DNA of 64,000 bases. Origin: Paenibacillus sp. MZ04-78.2. GTDB lineage: Bacteria > Bacillota > Bacilli > Paenibacillales > NBRC-103111. This document shows, piece by piece, positions 1-8,109 of the stretch. Each line of letters opens with the position of its first letter. Position 1 is the first letter of the stretch. Under the pieces are notes generated by a model. It made no database searches. It saw nothing but the letters and a program-made list of their open reading frames with translations, and was not told the DNA's origin. Both the position numbers and the translations under genes were made by a program. Location of the stretch: the NCBI RefSeq assembly GCF_024213375.1, contig NZ_JANAVJ010000018.1, positions 1-64,000 on the forward strand. The letters are read 5' to 3'.

Positions 1-176
1 TTAAGCTGTCTAAAGACAGCCCTTGTCCTAAGCCGATTCATCCCATGCCTAAAGGCAAGGGCTTTCTCGGCTAAGATGTAATCGGGTATTTCCATTGATT
101 GAGCCCCTTTCCTTGAGAAAAGGGGCTATCTTTCGGGCTCACTATGGATCATCTCTCGTCATTCGTCATTCGTGGT
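1..176. other. Intergenic hairpin cluster at the window edge
   Basis: No gene is visible. Three stem-loops lie close together: GCTGTC/GACAGC at 5-20, AGCCCTTG/CAAGGGCT at 18-63 and AGCCCCTTT/AAAGGGGCT at 102-127. The last may act as a terminator for the gene to its right, although it lacks a clean T-run. The internal hairpin GCCTAAAGGC resembles hairpins at the right ends of IS200/IS605 elements, but no TnpB reading frame was found here, so that origin is only a guess. Confidence 0.35.
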
Positions 177-602
177 TTATCCCGCTATATTTACACCGCA
201 AGGTTCCCCATGCTCATCTACAAATACCATAATGATATGATCGCCGCAAATGCCATCGTCTTCATAGCTCAAGGTGAAGCCTTCTGAATCGACAACCAAA
301 GACTCGATCTGCATTCGATTCACTATCTCTTCTTTCGTAATAGCTGCCCCTTTTACTATGTATTCACGATAATTACTTAGCACTTCGCCGGCGGCATACT
401 CTCTAAACATCATATCGTTCTCTTCTATTCGAGAAAAAAATTCTTTTGCATGATCTATGATTTCGTGCAGATCGTCTTCAACCGGATCGAACGCAATTTC
501 GATTTCTTTCCCCTTCAAAAGCTTCCAGCATGAATAAAAATCTATATCCCGGTCTTTAATAATATTTCCCCAGAACTCATCATGGATCTCCACATTAGTC
601 AT
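177..602 (-). CDS. Hypothetical protein, possibly DUF2262-type
   Basis: A 141-residue acidic soluble protein without signal peptide or membrane segment. It begins with an ATG preceded by a purine-rich GGAGAAG site. The C-terminal third (a run of beta-type residues, then GDHIIMVFVDEHGEPCGVNI) recalls the ending of DUF2262 proteins, which are uncharacterised; this assignment is from memory of the family and is tentative. It stands alone on the minus strand, next to a frameshifted RDD gene. DUF2262 proteins are often found in accessory regions. No catalytic motif is evident, so no function is proposed. Confidence 0.55.
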   Translation of the reverse strand: MTNVEIHDEFWGNIIKDRDIDFYSCWKLLKGKEIEIAFDPVEDDLHEIIDHAKEFFSRIEENDMMFREYAAGEVLSNYREYIVKGAAITKEEIVNRMQIESLVVDSEGFTLSYEDDGICGDHIIMVFVDEHGEPCGVNIAG

Positions 603-628
603 ATTATCTCTTCTCCTGTTCTATTATT

Positions 629-1176
629 TTAAAGGAAATAACCATATACACTAAAAGCAAACGTCGATACAATAGCGGTTACGACAAACAGGCCTCTCCA
701 CCAGCTAACTTTGCCGTGGACGATCGTATTGCCCATATCCCGATCCCACGTTGTCATTCCTTCTCTTACTAGTCGAGAATGGCCAAGAATATATGCTATT
801 AATTGGGCTATTCCTATACCGAGCCCGTCCCTCTCCACCAAACCAGTCTACTGCGTTGAAACGCTTGGGCCGGTGATAATTTCTGTCCTTGATGATTCAA
901 AATAGTAATCTTCAACAGCCATTTCCCCAACGTCGTCCCAAAGATGGCTAAGCAGGCTCCTTCTACAAACAACCAACTAAAGGTTAACAGGATCGATAGC
1001 AATGTATTGTTTACATTATCCAGACTTTCAATATCAATAAGAGCCCATAGGATACCGACAGTGATGCTAAATGTATAAAAATCGAAGCTTCTTGCCCAGA
1101 ACCGGACCCATGGTCTTGGAGCCGGAGGCGATCCGTTGGAAGCATTCTCCGCTAACGAATCTATGTTGATCAACAA
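629..1176 (-). pseudogene. RDD-family membrane protein, frameshifted
   Basis: Two overlapping reading frames together make one RDD-family protein. The first frame (1176 down to 814) supplies the RFWARSFDF signature, two membrane segments and FGTTLGKWLL, and runs into LVWWRG. The second (841 down to 629) continues with LGIGIAQLIAYILG, then TTWDRDMGNTIVHGKVSWW, the usual RDD ending, and a last membrane helix. The frames are joined by a one-base shift inside the G-rich stretch near 820-832 (GGGACGGGC on the coding strand). RDD proteins are small multi-pass membrane proteins, some linked to ion transport. The shift is either a true inactivation or a sequencing error in a G-run. Confidence 0.75.
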
Positions 1177-1480
1177 TCTTCCTCCTCATCAAACACCCGT
1201 AATTAACTATCCCTTCCAGTCGACCAATACAATCTCCTGTTTTTCCGAACAGCACCAATCGATTTTTTCCCTACCAACAATGGTGTGGCGGAAAAATCGT
1301 CCCAATAATTTTTCTTCTATTCTTTTTGCTTATGCCCACATTTCAACTCCCCCCTTCAGAATCTCGGCCTCCATTTTCACCTACAGACTCCTTTATTACA
1401 GATCTGACACATAGTAAAATTATACCACATCCTAGTGTTTCGGGACTTCAATAATCAACATACAACGGGGGGCCAATGCC
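1177..1480. other. Intergenic region between divergent genes
   Basis: About 300 bases with no convincing gene. The stretch is AT-rich near 1420-1440 (AAAATTATACCAC), which may hold the promoter of the small plus-strand gene. Short frames seen here overlap the RDD gene in antisense and lack ribosome sites. Confidence 0.4.
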
Positions 1481-1762
1481 GTGCAGGACCTAACTTACCT
1501 CAAGAAAAATAACTGCTTTTACATTCTGATGACTTCCGCTGAGGAGGAAGGAAAGAGCGAAGTGCTGGTTATCCCATGCGAAACATTCCCGTCTATGGAT
1601 CGCGCCTGGGAAAAGTGCATGGTTTATGAGATCGGGAATAAAGAGAGCTTCGAATCTTTCAATCATTTGTACTCTCCAACGGAGGGTGTCTTGCTGAGCG
1701 AGCTGGGATATTTCTTGACGGAAAACTTCTACAATAGCGTCGTTAAGCTTGTCATGGAATAA
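1481..1762 (+). CDS. Small hypothetical protein
   Basis: A 93-residue acidic protein that starts with GTG, nine bases after a GGGGGG ribosome-binding stretch at 1467-1472. An ATG at 1476 is out of frame. There is no signal peptide, membrane helix or recognised domain. The gene stands alone, followed by a weak hairpin and T-run and then by the sigma-factor operon. I do not recognise the family. Confidence 0.55.
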   Translation: MQDLTYLKKNNCFYILMTSAEEEGKSEVLVIPCETFPSMDRAWEKCMVYEIGNKESFESFNHLYSPTEGVLLSELGYFLTENFYNSVVKLVME

Positions 1763-1774
1763 GGTAATACTGCG

Positions 1775-1801
1775 AGAGGAGGCGGCGGCCCCTCTTTTTT
1801 C
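1775..1801 (+). terminator. Weak intrinsic terminator
   Basis: AGAGG at 1775-1779 can pair with CCTCT at 1791-1795 around a GC-rich loop, followed directly by TTTTTT. It lies just after the small gene ending at 1762. Confidence 0.5.
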
Positions 1802-1880
1802 TTTGCTTGCAAACTATTTGCAGACTTATTACGAATATACCTATAAGCCGCAATGAACGTGGGGGAACATGAGGTGAACT

Positions 1881-2435
1881 ATGGACAGCGAGCAGCACTG
1901 GATTACAAAGCTAAAAAGAAACGGCAAGGACCCGGCGGCGAATCGACTCGTTTCGAAATACTACAAAGAAATGTACGCCTTTATTTATAAGCAGACGCTC
2001 GATGCGGAGCTGTCGCTTGATCTCGCACAGGAAATTTTTATTAGCATGCTCAAGTCGATTAAAAGCTACGACAGCGGCAAAGCGTCGTTCCGGACTTGGA
2101 TCTATAAGCTGGCCTCCCATCGGCTGGTCGATTATTACAGGTCGAAAAGTTACCGTTACATGCAAATCGTCGAATCCCTTGAGGATTATGAGCTTGAAGA
2201 TGGGCATGATCCGGCCGTGTCGCTTGAATATAAAGAAGAGTTCGAACAAATCGTTTCGCTTGTCAATCGGTTGGATGCCGCTTCTCAACAAATCTTACGG
2301 CTGAAGCTATTCGGCGAGTATACATTGCAAGAAATCGCAGAAAGCGAACAGGTTCCGCTGTCTACGGTGAAAACGAGATATTATGCGGCATTGAAATGGA
2401 TAAGAAAACAAATGGAGGGGGACCGTCATGGATAA
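1881..2435 (+). CDS. ECF-type RNA polymerase sigma factor
   Basis: A 184-residue sigma-70 family protein with only regions 2 and 4, the ECF layout. Region 2 lies at about residues 35-95 (LDLAQEIFISMLKSIKSY, FRTWIYKLASHRLVDYYRSK). Region 4, a helix-turn-helix, lies at about 130-178 (TLQEIAESEQVPLSTVKTR). The ATG has a GAGGTG ribosome site. It overlaps the next gene by eight bases, so the two are translationally coupled. The order sigma factor, membrane protein, ABC ATPase, ABC permease matches the sigY-yxlCDEFG operon of Bacillus subtilis, where the sigma factor is restrained by membrane partners. The gene probably drives its own operon in response to an envelope signal, which is inferred. Confidence 0.88.
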   Translation: MDSEQHWITKLKRNGKDPAANRLVSKYYKEMYAFIYKQTLDAELSLDLAQEIFISMLKSIKSYDSGKASFRTWIYKLASHRLVDYYRSKSYRYMQIVESLEDYELEDGHDPAVSLEYKEEFEQIVSLVNRLDAASQQILRLKLFGEYTLQEIAESEQVPLSTVKTRYYAALKWIRKQMEGDRHG

Positions 2436-3186
2436 ACAGAAATTTTTCATCCCTATGCCCGACGATCGGACGATTGAATCCGAAATTAAGCAGATCGTTT
2501 CTGCCGCCGCTGAGCACAAGGATTCGTTCCTGTCCCACTTGAAAGCCATGTACCGGCAAGTTGGCCTCGGACCGTTATTCTCCGACCGCGCGGAACTGAC
2601 CTTCCTTCTATTAGCGGGCATTGCCCTGATTAGCCTCGTGTTTTGGGGACCCCAGCCAGGCCAGTCGCAAGCGCACGAGATGTACTCCTTGGTCTTTACA
2701 ACTTCACCGGTTTTATTTCTCGTTCTATCGGTGTACACGTATGTCAATAAAATTAGAAACGCTACCTACGAAGTTGAGATGGCCTGCAAATATAATGTAT
2801 ACCAAGTGATCGCTTTTCGGATGCTGGCGTTCAGCGTCGTCTCGATTCTGGTTAATGCCGTCATGATCTTCCTCATCGTCATGACCTACGAAGACATTCA
2901 ATTTATCCGGGCGTTCATGATTTCCGTCACAGCTCTGTTCGCTTACTCTATCCTCTTCCTGTACGCCATGATCAAACGGCGCTCCGCCGTTGTCGCCGCG
3001 CTGCTGGTTGCGGGATGGATGGCGGGAAATCTGGCATTACGGTATACAGGCAGCCGCCTGTACATCGACATGCTCCTCCATCTGCCGACTTATGTATATG
3101 GCGTCGTCCTGCTGGGCACCTTGTATGGTTACCTTAAGCATCTGAATAAGCTGATCTATTATAAACCTGCGGAAAGGAGCTTTTAA
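2428..3186 (+). CDS. Six-helix membrane protein of sigma/ABC operon, putative anti-sigma factor
   Basis: A 252-residue protein with a cytosolic N-terminus of about 50 residues and six predicted membrane helices (about 52-70, 83-105, 131-153, 160-182, 189-207 and 218-236). It overlaps the sigma gene by eight bases and ends two bases before the ABC ATPase gene. The position, the soluble N-terminal tail and the membrane anchor fit a membrane anti-sigma factor, as for YxlC/YxlD in the SigY operon, but there is no zinc-binding anti-sigma motif (HxxxCxxC). It could equally be part of the exporter. The role is inferred from context. Confidence 0.65.
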   Translation: MDKQKFFIPMPDDRTIESEIKQIVSAAAEHKDSFLSHLKAMYRQVGLGPLFSDRAELTFLLLAGIALISLVFWGPQPGQSQAHEMYSLVFTTSPVLFLVLSVYTYVNKIRNATYEVEMACKYNVYQVIAFRMLAFSVVSILVNAVMIFLIVMTYEDIQFIRAFMISVTALFAYSILFLYAMIKRRSAVVAALLVAGWMAGNLALRYTGSRLYIDMLLHLPTYVYGVVLLGTLYGYLKHLNKLIYYKPAERSF

Positions 3187-3187
3187 C

Positions 3188-4063
3188 ATGATCGTCGTCA
3201 AAAATGTGAGCAAATACTATGGGGATTTCGCTGCTTTAACCGATATCAATTTGGAATTTTCAAATGGGATCTATGGGCTGCTTGCTCCGAACGGAGCCGG
3301 AAAAACGACATTGATCAAAATGATGGTCACCTTGATCGCGCCAAGCCAAGGGGAAATTTTATGCGACGGCAAAAATATTTCCGATATGGGGGAAGCTTAC
3401 CGCGAGCGGCTTGGCTATTTGCCGCAGCAATTCGGCTTTTACAAAAACTACTCGCCTAAGCAATATTTATCGTACTTGGCGGCGTTGAAAGGCATCGGCA
3501 AAAAAGAAGCCGCCGAAATCATCACGGAGCTATTGGACAAAGTCGCGTTAAGCGAGGTGGCCGGGAAAAAAATGAAGAAATTTTCCGCCGGCATGATTCA
3601 GCGTGTCGGCATTGCCCAGTCGCTTTTGAACGATCCGCAAATTCTTATTCTCGATGAGCCGACGGCCGGTCTGGACCCGAAGGAACGCGCCCGATTCCGG
3701 CAGTTGCTCACAGAGCTTGCCCGGAACCGGCTCATCATTATTTCCACGCATATCGTTTCGGATATCGAATCGATCGCTAATGAAATTATCATGATCAAAA
3801 ACCAGCGCGTTTTGTATAAAGATACGGTTAACAGCATCTGCCATACTCTCGACGGACAGATATACGAGGCGTCTATCCCTTACGAGCAAATGGAATCATT
3901 CCGCAGCCATGTTGTCGTCCTGTCCGAAAAACAGGATAAAGGCATCATGTACGTGCGCTTTGTCCATCCCGGTGAAGCGGAGAATTCGTGGCAGCCGGTT
4001 ACGCCTCATCTGGAAGACGTCTTCCTGTATGAATATCGCGACGAAATCGAAGCGGAAGGATGA
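3188..4063 (+). CDS. ABC transporter ATP-binding protein
   Basis: A 291-residue nucleotide-binding subunit of the export type. Walker A reads APNGAGKTT (residues 33-41), with Ala in place of the usual first Gly. The Q-loop region is YLPQQFGFY. The signature is degenerate, FSAGMIQR instead of LSGGQ. Walker B is ILILDEPTAGLDP and the H-loop is STHIV. About 80 residues follow the ATPase core, as in YxlF and BcrA relatives. It starts with ATG two bases after the preceding gene and must work with the permease at 4247. The substrate is unknown; antibiotic or lipid export or resistance is typical of the family. Confidence 0.9.
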   Translation: MIVVKNVSKYYGDFAALTDINLEFSNGIYGLLAPNGAGKTTLIKMMVTLIAPSQGEILCDGKNISDMGEAYRERLGYLPQQFGFYKNYSPKQYLSYLAALKGIGKKEAAEIITELLDKVALSEVAGKKMKKFSAGMIQRVGIAQSLLNDPQILILDEPTAGLDPKERARFRQLLTELARNRLIIISTHIVSDIESIANEIIMIKNQRVLYKDTVNSICHTLDGQIYEASIPYEQMESFRSHVVVLSEKQDKGIMYVRFVHPGEAENSWQPVTPHLEDVFLYEYRDEIEAEG

Positions 4064-4073
4064 GGATGCGGCG

Positions 4074-4235
4074 GTGCGAATCTGTATCCATGAGTACAAA
4101 AAAGCCTTCAGCATAAAACGTGGTTTTTTGCCGGGAAAAAGCTACGAATGGTTCACGGTCGGCAGCTGGACGATAATAACAGGCGCCTTGTGTGTTTTTA
4201 CGTTAAAACGGTTTAAAAAACAAGACATTTACTAA
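4074..4235 (+). pseudogene. C-terminal relic of an ABC permease
   Basis: An open stretch of 53 codons from GTG ends in FTVGSWTIITGALCVFTLKRFKKQDIY-like residues: one hydrophobic helix followed by a basic tail ending in RFKKQDIY. ABC-2 type permeases commonly end with a helix and then (K/R)RxDI. It lies between the ATPase gene and the full permease gene with no other domain. It is best read as the tail of a second permease whose body has been lost. A genuine small membrane protein is the alternative. Confidence 0.45.
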
Positions 4236-4246
4236 GGAGCAGCGTG

Positions 4247-5386
4247 ATGCGGATATTATGGAATGAAATCAAGAAAATATGGAGCTGGAAAATCCTCCTT
4301 CTGCTTTTCGTTGTGAATATCGTTCTATTCTTTCTTGTGATTAAGTTTCATATCACTTATTTTCCGAACGGAAGGCCGGGCCTTGATTCGTATCGTATTA
4401 GTGTGGACATGGTTATGAAGTACGGAGCGGACATGGACGAAGCGGAATTGGCCGACTTTAAAAAGACGTACCAAGCACAGGTGCAGGAAGCAGACCGTTA
4501 TTTGCAGTCGAGAAAAGAGTTTGCGGAGGCGGGCATTCGGTCTTACGAGGATTTCCTTAACATAGACAGGAATAACGAGAAGCAGGCAGCGCTTCGTAGC
4601 AAAGTGATGATCGAGGAAAAAGTAGATACGTTTTGGGAACTTCAGGAGCGAAAAAGGCTCATTGGTTTCCACGATCGTAAGGAAGCGGTGTTCGATGCCT
4701 ATAAAAACCACACGGACGCGAAGCAACAGGCGCACTTGGAACAGTCCATAAAGGGCGGACATTATCAGGTGTATTCGGAAGTGGTGATGGCGAACTTCAA
4801 AGACTTTATCATCCCGGTTGCGATTGCGATTCTGATAAGCGTCGTGCTGGTTGTATCTCCGGTTTTTATCAAGGATCGCGCAGGAAAAATACTTGAATTG
4901 CAATATGCGGCGAAAAAGGGCCGGGAGCTGTACAAGACGAAAGCGGCGGCGGGACTGATCTCGACCTTCGTCGTGATAACCGTCCTGCTGACCGTCTATT
5001 TCGTACTCTACGCGCGAAATCATACCTCGATGTTTTTCAAGGTGCCGGTCCATGCGATGATTGGCGAATTCGCTTGGTACGATCCTACGTTTTTGCAATA
5101 CATTGCGCTGACCGTTATAGCGATCTATCTTTTGGGCTTTGTTTTCGCCCTGCTTGCAATGGCATTCTCAAGCATCATGCCGAATTATATTTCCTTAATC
5201 GGCATTCAAATGTTCGTTTTCGGAATGATGATGTACGGGTTATCTTACTTGCTGACTAACATCATCAGCCTGTGGATGCCGCAATGGGTCGTACCGACCT
5301 CATACAGCGTGATGGCTGTTGTCGCTGTAATATTCATAATGCTGATGTGGAAGAGGGAGAAGAAGCGGGATATCCTTATGTCCTAA
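4247..5386 (+). CDS. ABC transporter permease
   Basis: A 379-residue integral membrane protein with one N-terminal helix (about 15-33), a large extracytoplasmic loop of roughly 150 charged residues, and five to six further helices from about residue 190 to the end. This is the ABC-2 permease plan. The ATG follows a TAAGGAG ribosome site; a GTG three bases earlier (4244) is possible. It closes the sigma-factor/ABC operon and presumably forms the channel served by the ATPase at 3188. The family includes lantibiotic and lipid exporters. The cargo cannot be read from sequence. Confidence 0.82.
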   Translation: MRILWNEIKKIWSWKILLLLFVVNIVLFFLVIKFHITYFPNGRPGLDSYRISVDMVMKYGADMDEAELADFKKTYQAQVQEADRYLQSRKEFAEAGIRSYEDFLNIDRNNEKQAALRSKVMIEEKVDTFWELQERKRLIGFHDRKEAVFDAYKNHTDAKQQAHLEQSIKGGHYQVYSEVVMANFKDFIIPVAIAILISVVLVVSPVFIKDRAGKILELQYAAKKGRELYKTKAAAGLISTFVVITVLLTVYFVLYARNHTSMFFKVPVHAMIGEFAWYDPTFLQYIALTVIAIYLLGFVFALLAMAFSSIMPNYISLIGIQMFVFGMMMYGLSYLLTNIISLWMPQWVVPTSYSVMAVVAVIFIMLMWKREKKRDILMS

Positions 5387-5390
5387 CAAC

Positions 5391-5579
5391 TTAGACAAAA
5401 GGGTTCGGTCGTTTGTACATCTGCACGATTTGCTCAGCAGTGACCTGCATTAGATCTGTGGCGACTCGGACCTATCATTGTTGATGAGCAGCCGTGCACC
5501 AATATTGTAACAAGTCGTATACCGTAAACTTACGGGCTTTGTCTTCATAACCTATCATTTGCACAATTGATTTGACTTC
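5391..5579 (-). pseudogene. Relic of a DDE transposase (IS4-like)
   Basis: Two short in-frame pieces on the minus strand look like parts of one transposase. The first (5579 downward) reads GYEDKARKFTVYDLLQYWC, like the N-terminal region of IS4-type enzymes. The second reads VRVATDLMQVTAEQIVQMYK and stops at 5391. It resembles the segment before the catalytic glutamate of DDE transposases (ATDL..VTAEEIAQMY). The middle, with the other acidic residues, is missing and stop codons separate the pieces. The element is dead. The family is judged by eye only. Confidence 0.55.
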
Positions 5580-5632
5580 TTAGGACTCAGAAAGGATTGA
5601 AGAATGGATGGAATCGTAATACAATTTTTCAT

Positions 5633-5698
5633 GAGATCGCCTCTTTCTCGAATCGGTTGGTGGTACAAACGATTCTACAGAAAAGGCGATCTTTTTTC
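5633..5698. repeat. Nested inverted repeat beside transposase relic
   Basis: AGATCGCC pairs with GGCGATCT at the two ends, and inside it GAATCG pairs with CGATTC. The outer arm is followed by TTTTTT. It could be the intrinsic terminator of the convergent genes, or a leftover end structure of the decayed element at 5391-5579. Confidence 0.5.
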
Positions 5699-5736
5699 TA
5701 CCATTTAGCGGCTAATCAACAGGCCTGATAAAATAA

Positions 5737-6204
5737 TTAAGTATCAATCTCTTTTACTTCACCTGTTCCAAGTTTTACAAATAAAACCTCCAATGCTTCC
5801 CATGGAAAAGGATGCTCATACACCAATATACTGATTTTTAAAGATTTATTTCCTATTAACTCTATATTCCATAAAAACCAAGTCCTATTCTCTGGTTCGA
5901 ACCAATAGAGCCAATCACTAAGTGTCCAGTCGTCACTATCAGTGGAGTCAGCAAAAGATTTTACAAATTCTTTCGGTAAAATGGAACTCCATTCATCTAA
6001 GCTAGGCCATATTGTAAGGCTATTCTCAATAATTAATCGTAATATATTTTTTGATGTTTCTAAAACACTCTCTGCACTATTTTCATCACAGTCAGCAATA
6101 AAATCAACAATAAATCCTTCATCTTGTTTAGTAACAGAAAAAGATGATAATATTCTATCCTTTTCATCCTCTAATTTCCTTTTTATTGTTTCTGATACTG
6201 TCAT
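5737..6204 (-). CDS. Hypothetical protein, AT-rich
   Basis: A soluble protein of about 155 residues, rich in acidic residues and tryptophan (DDWTLSDWLYWFEPENRTWFLWNIELIG). I prefer the ATG at 6204 because GGGGA precedes it at good spacing; an upstream ATG at 6237 adds eleven residues but has a poor ribosome site. No known domain was recognised. The size, the acidity and the Trp-rich patch are like many small immunity or SMI1-type accessory proteins, but no motif proves this. Base composition is clearly more AT-rich than the flanks, suggesting transfer. Confidence 0.6.
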   Translation of the reverse strand: MTVSETIKRKLEDEKDRILSSFSVTKQDEGFIVDFIADCDENSAESVLETSKNILRLIIENSLTIWPSLDEWSSILPKEFVKSFADSTDSDDWTLSDWLYWFEPENRTWFLWNIELIGNKSLKISILVYEHPFPWEALEVLFVKLGTGEVKEIDT

Positions 6205-6256
6205 AAGTATTTTCCCCGAACTCTCTATGTAATTCATCCCGGATTTCGAAAGTAGC

Positions 6257-6955
6257 CTATAACTTAGACAATGCGACAGTAAGGTTTCGCTTTAATAATG
6301 TTCCGTCTATACTTTCAAATTCCCAAGCCTTGGAAGGCTCTCCGATCACTTCACAAGCTTCTCCGGTTAAGTATAATGCACAATCGTCTTCTAAACCAAT
6401 ACCTATCTCGTTATCACTTCTATTTTGAATGAGTGAGTGAAAAGCCTCTGCCCTTTTTGGTTGGTTGTAATGGGGGCAAAAAATATGCTTCACCCTCCCC
6501 CACCCAGAGCTCTCTAAATAACCTTCTCCTCCATAGTTCGTACGGAGCCCGCTCTTAAACCAACATATAGCTCCTGCACTAATACCCGCAATTAATGTTT
6601 CGTTTTTTAGAGCTTCCAACAAAAGAGTGTCTATTTTGTATTTCATCCACTGTTCTATCATCTTGATATAATTTCCTCCGCCAAGGTAAATAAGATCAGC
6701 AGAGTTAATTCTATATTTAATTTCATCATCACTTGGATTATGATTTATGCAACGTAGGACTTCAACCCGACATCCCAGTCGACTTTCATAAGTTTCCACA
6801 AATTCGATTATATAGTTCTCATCGTCATTCATCGCTGTGGGTATGAATAACACCTTTGGAGAGGTTTTGCCGTCTATTTCAACAATTCTTTTATTGATTT
6901 GAAAATTATTAGAGTTGTTTACGAATCCCCCGCCAATTAAAACTAACCGCACCAT
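6257..6955 (-). CDS. Peptidase E-like protein (type 1 glutamine amidotransferase fold)
   Basis: A 232-residue protein of peptidase family S51. It starts with VRLVLIGGGF, has a GGGNYIKMI turn, and carries the nucleophile elbow GISAGAICWF with the catalytic Ser of the GxSAG motif. A His-containing stretch (CPHYNQP) and ALYLTGE follow, as in the family. The ATG at 6955 has GAGG nine bases upstream; more distal in-frame starts would add a basic, low-complexity leader unlike the family. S51 enzymes cleave Asp-X dipeptides or act on cyanophycin, but many members are of unknown specificity. The gene is AT-rich, like its left neighbour. Confidence 0.8.
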   Translation of the reverse strand: MVRLVLIGGGFVNNSNNFQINKRIVEIDGKTSPKVLFIPTAMNDDENYIIEFVETYESRLGCRVEVLRCINHNPSDDEIKYRINSADLIYLGGGNYIKMIEQWMKYKIDTLLLEALKNETLIAGISAGAICWFKSGLRTNYGGEGYLESSGWGRVKHIFCPHYNQPKRAEAFHSLIQNRSDNEIGIGLEDDCALYLTGEACEVIGEPSKAWEFESIDGTLLKRNLTVALSKL

Positions 6956-7096
6956 AAACACCATCCTCTTCCGCATCTTCAAAACAGTATTCTTTAATTT
7001 CAATCGATGTAACAAACTCTTTCGGATTATCCGGGGGAGTTTGTTGCGTGGAAGGAGCGGTCGAAAAAAAGCCCGACTGAAGTGGCCGGGCATCAG

Positions 7097-7480
7097 CTAC
7101 GAATTATACGAAGCGGCAAATTCTATGACATTATTATCTCTGTCCAATATATAAATCTGTGAAAAACCTGCCGCGCTGTCGGGCTCGGCCTCGTACTCGA
7201 TGCCTGCCTCCTCCAGCCATTGCAGCGTTTTGCTGTAGCTCTTCACCCAAATCGAAAAGTGACCTTCTAACGAATTTATTCCGTTTGCCCGAAGCGTTTC
7301 GCTATGGGGATTCTCTACGACATGAAGCTGCTGTTCCCCCAAATCGTACCATACCCCTGTTGACTTAAATGGAGGGCGAGCGAGCTCCTTGAATTGAAGA
7401 ACCTCAGAATAAAAACACTTCGCTTCCTCCAAGTTTCTTGTAGCAACGGTTACATGATGCAGTCGTTCTAATTCAATCAT
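7097..7480 (-). CDS. VOC family protein (glyoxalase/dioxygenase fold)
   Basis: A 127-residue single-domain VOC protein made of two beta-alpha-beta-beta-beta modules. HHVTVATRNLEEAKCFY opens module one, QQLHVVE closes it, GHFSIWV opens module two and NVIEFAAS closes it. The histidines and terminal Glu are where metal ligands sit in glyoxalase I and fosfomycin-resistance relatives. The true substrate cannot be deduced. It lies alone between the peptidase E-like gene and the macro-domain gene, all on the minus strand. Confidence 0.85.
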   Translation of the reverse strand: MIELERLHHVTVATRNLEEAKCFYSEVLQFKELARPPFKSTGVWYDLGEQQLHVVENPHSETLRANGINSLEGHFSIWVKSYSKTLQWLEEAGIEYEAEPDSAAGFSQIYILDRDNNVIEFAASYNS

Positions 7481-7534
7481 ACCGATTTATTCACCACCCT
7501 AATTTTCCGAGGTTTCTCTTCTCCCCTCGAATGC

Positions 7535-7987
7535 TTATTGAATTTGATAAAGCGTCACTTCATAATCGTCGAACGTTTCTTCCAACGTGTTCCCCACAAT
7601 CTCCCAAGATCCGTTGGCTAACCCGCAGCCGATCCCATAGGGAAGCGCCACCGTTAAACCGTTCTCTTTCGCATAATTTTTTAACGAGAGCAGGGCCTCT
7701 TTTAGCGCGGCATAATCCGTATACACTTTCGTTGATCGGCCATAGGTCAATTGACTGAATAGGTTCGCGACGAACTTCCTTTGCACAGCTACAAGCTGAA
7801 GGGTTCCGAGAAGCTCCTCCGGCGTCTTGTCTTTACAATAATCCAGGTAGGACGTATACAGGTTCGGATATTTCGTTTTTAACAATTTGGCTACTCCCGA
7901 GCCCATCACGGCTTGGCAATTGACTTGGTGACCAATGATGTCTTCCTTAGCCTCCAGCAAATCTCCTGCAATGATTGTTACTGCCAC
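7535..7987 (-). CDS. Macro domain protein (ADP-ribose binding)
   Basis: A 150-residue stand-alone macro domain of the Poa1p / ADP-ribose-1''-phosphatase type. Family features seen are ITIIAGDLLEA-like beta start, HQVNCQAVMGSGVA (phosphate-binding loop with conserved Asn and Gly), VANLFSQLTYGR and ALPYGIGCGLANGSW (second Gly-rich loop). Such proteins bind ADP-ribose or remove it from nucleic acid, protein or nucleotides, and some act as antitoxins of ADP-ribosyltransferases. No toxin gene touches it, although a possible ART-like protein lies 2.5 kb away at 10522. Confidence 0.87.
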   Translation of the reverse strand: MAVTIIAGDLLEAKEDIIGHQVNCQAVMGSGVAKLLKTKYPNLYTSYLDYCKDKTPEELLGTLQLVAVQRKFVANLFSQLTYGRSTKVYTDYAALKEALLSLKNYAKENGLTVALPYGIGCGLANGSWEIVGNTLEETFDDYEVTLYQIQ

Positions 7988-8109
7988 GCCAACCCTCTCC
8001 TTCGGTTAGAATACTTTGCAGCCTCATCGACTACATTCCAACGTTAACAATAATCTCCATCTGGACGATATAATACTAACACAACTTTTTTTGAAGTGGA
8101 GGAACTACC

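Noticed and set aside
7535-7987. Macro-domain gene as an adjacent DarG-like antitoxin
   Set aside because: No DarT-type gene is next to it; the possible ART-like protein is 2.5 kb away with other genes between, so a direct pair was not called.
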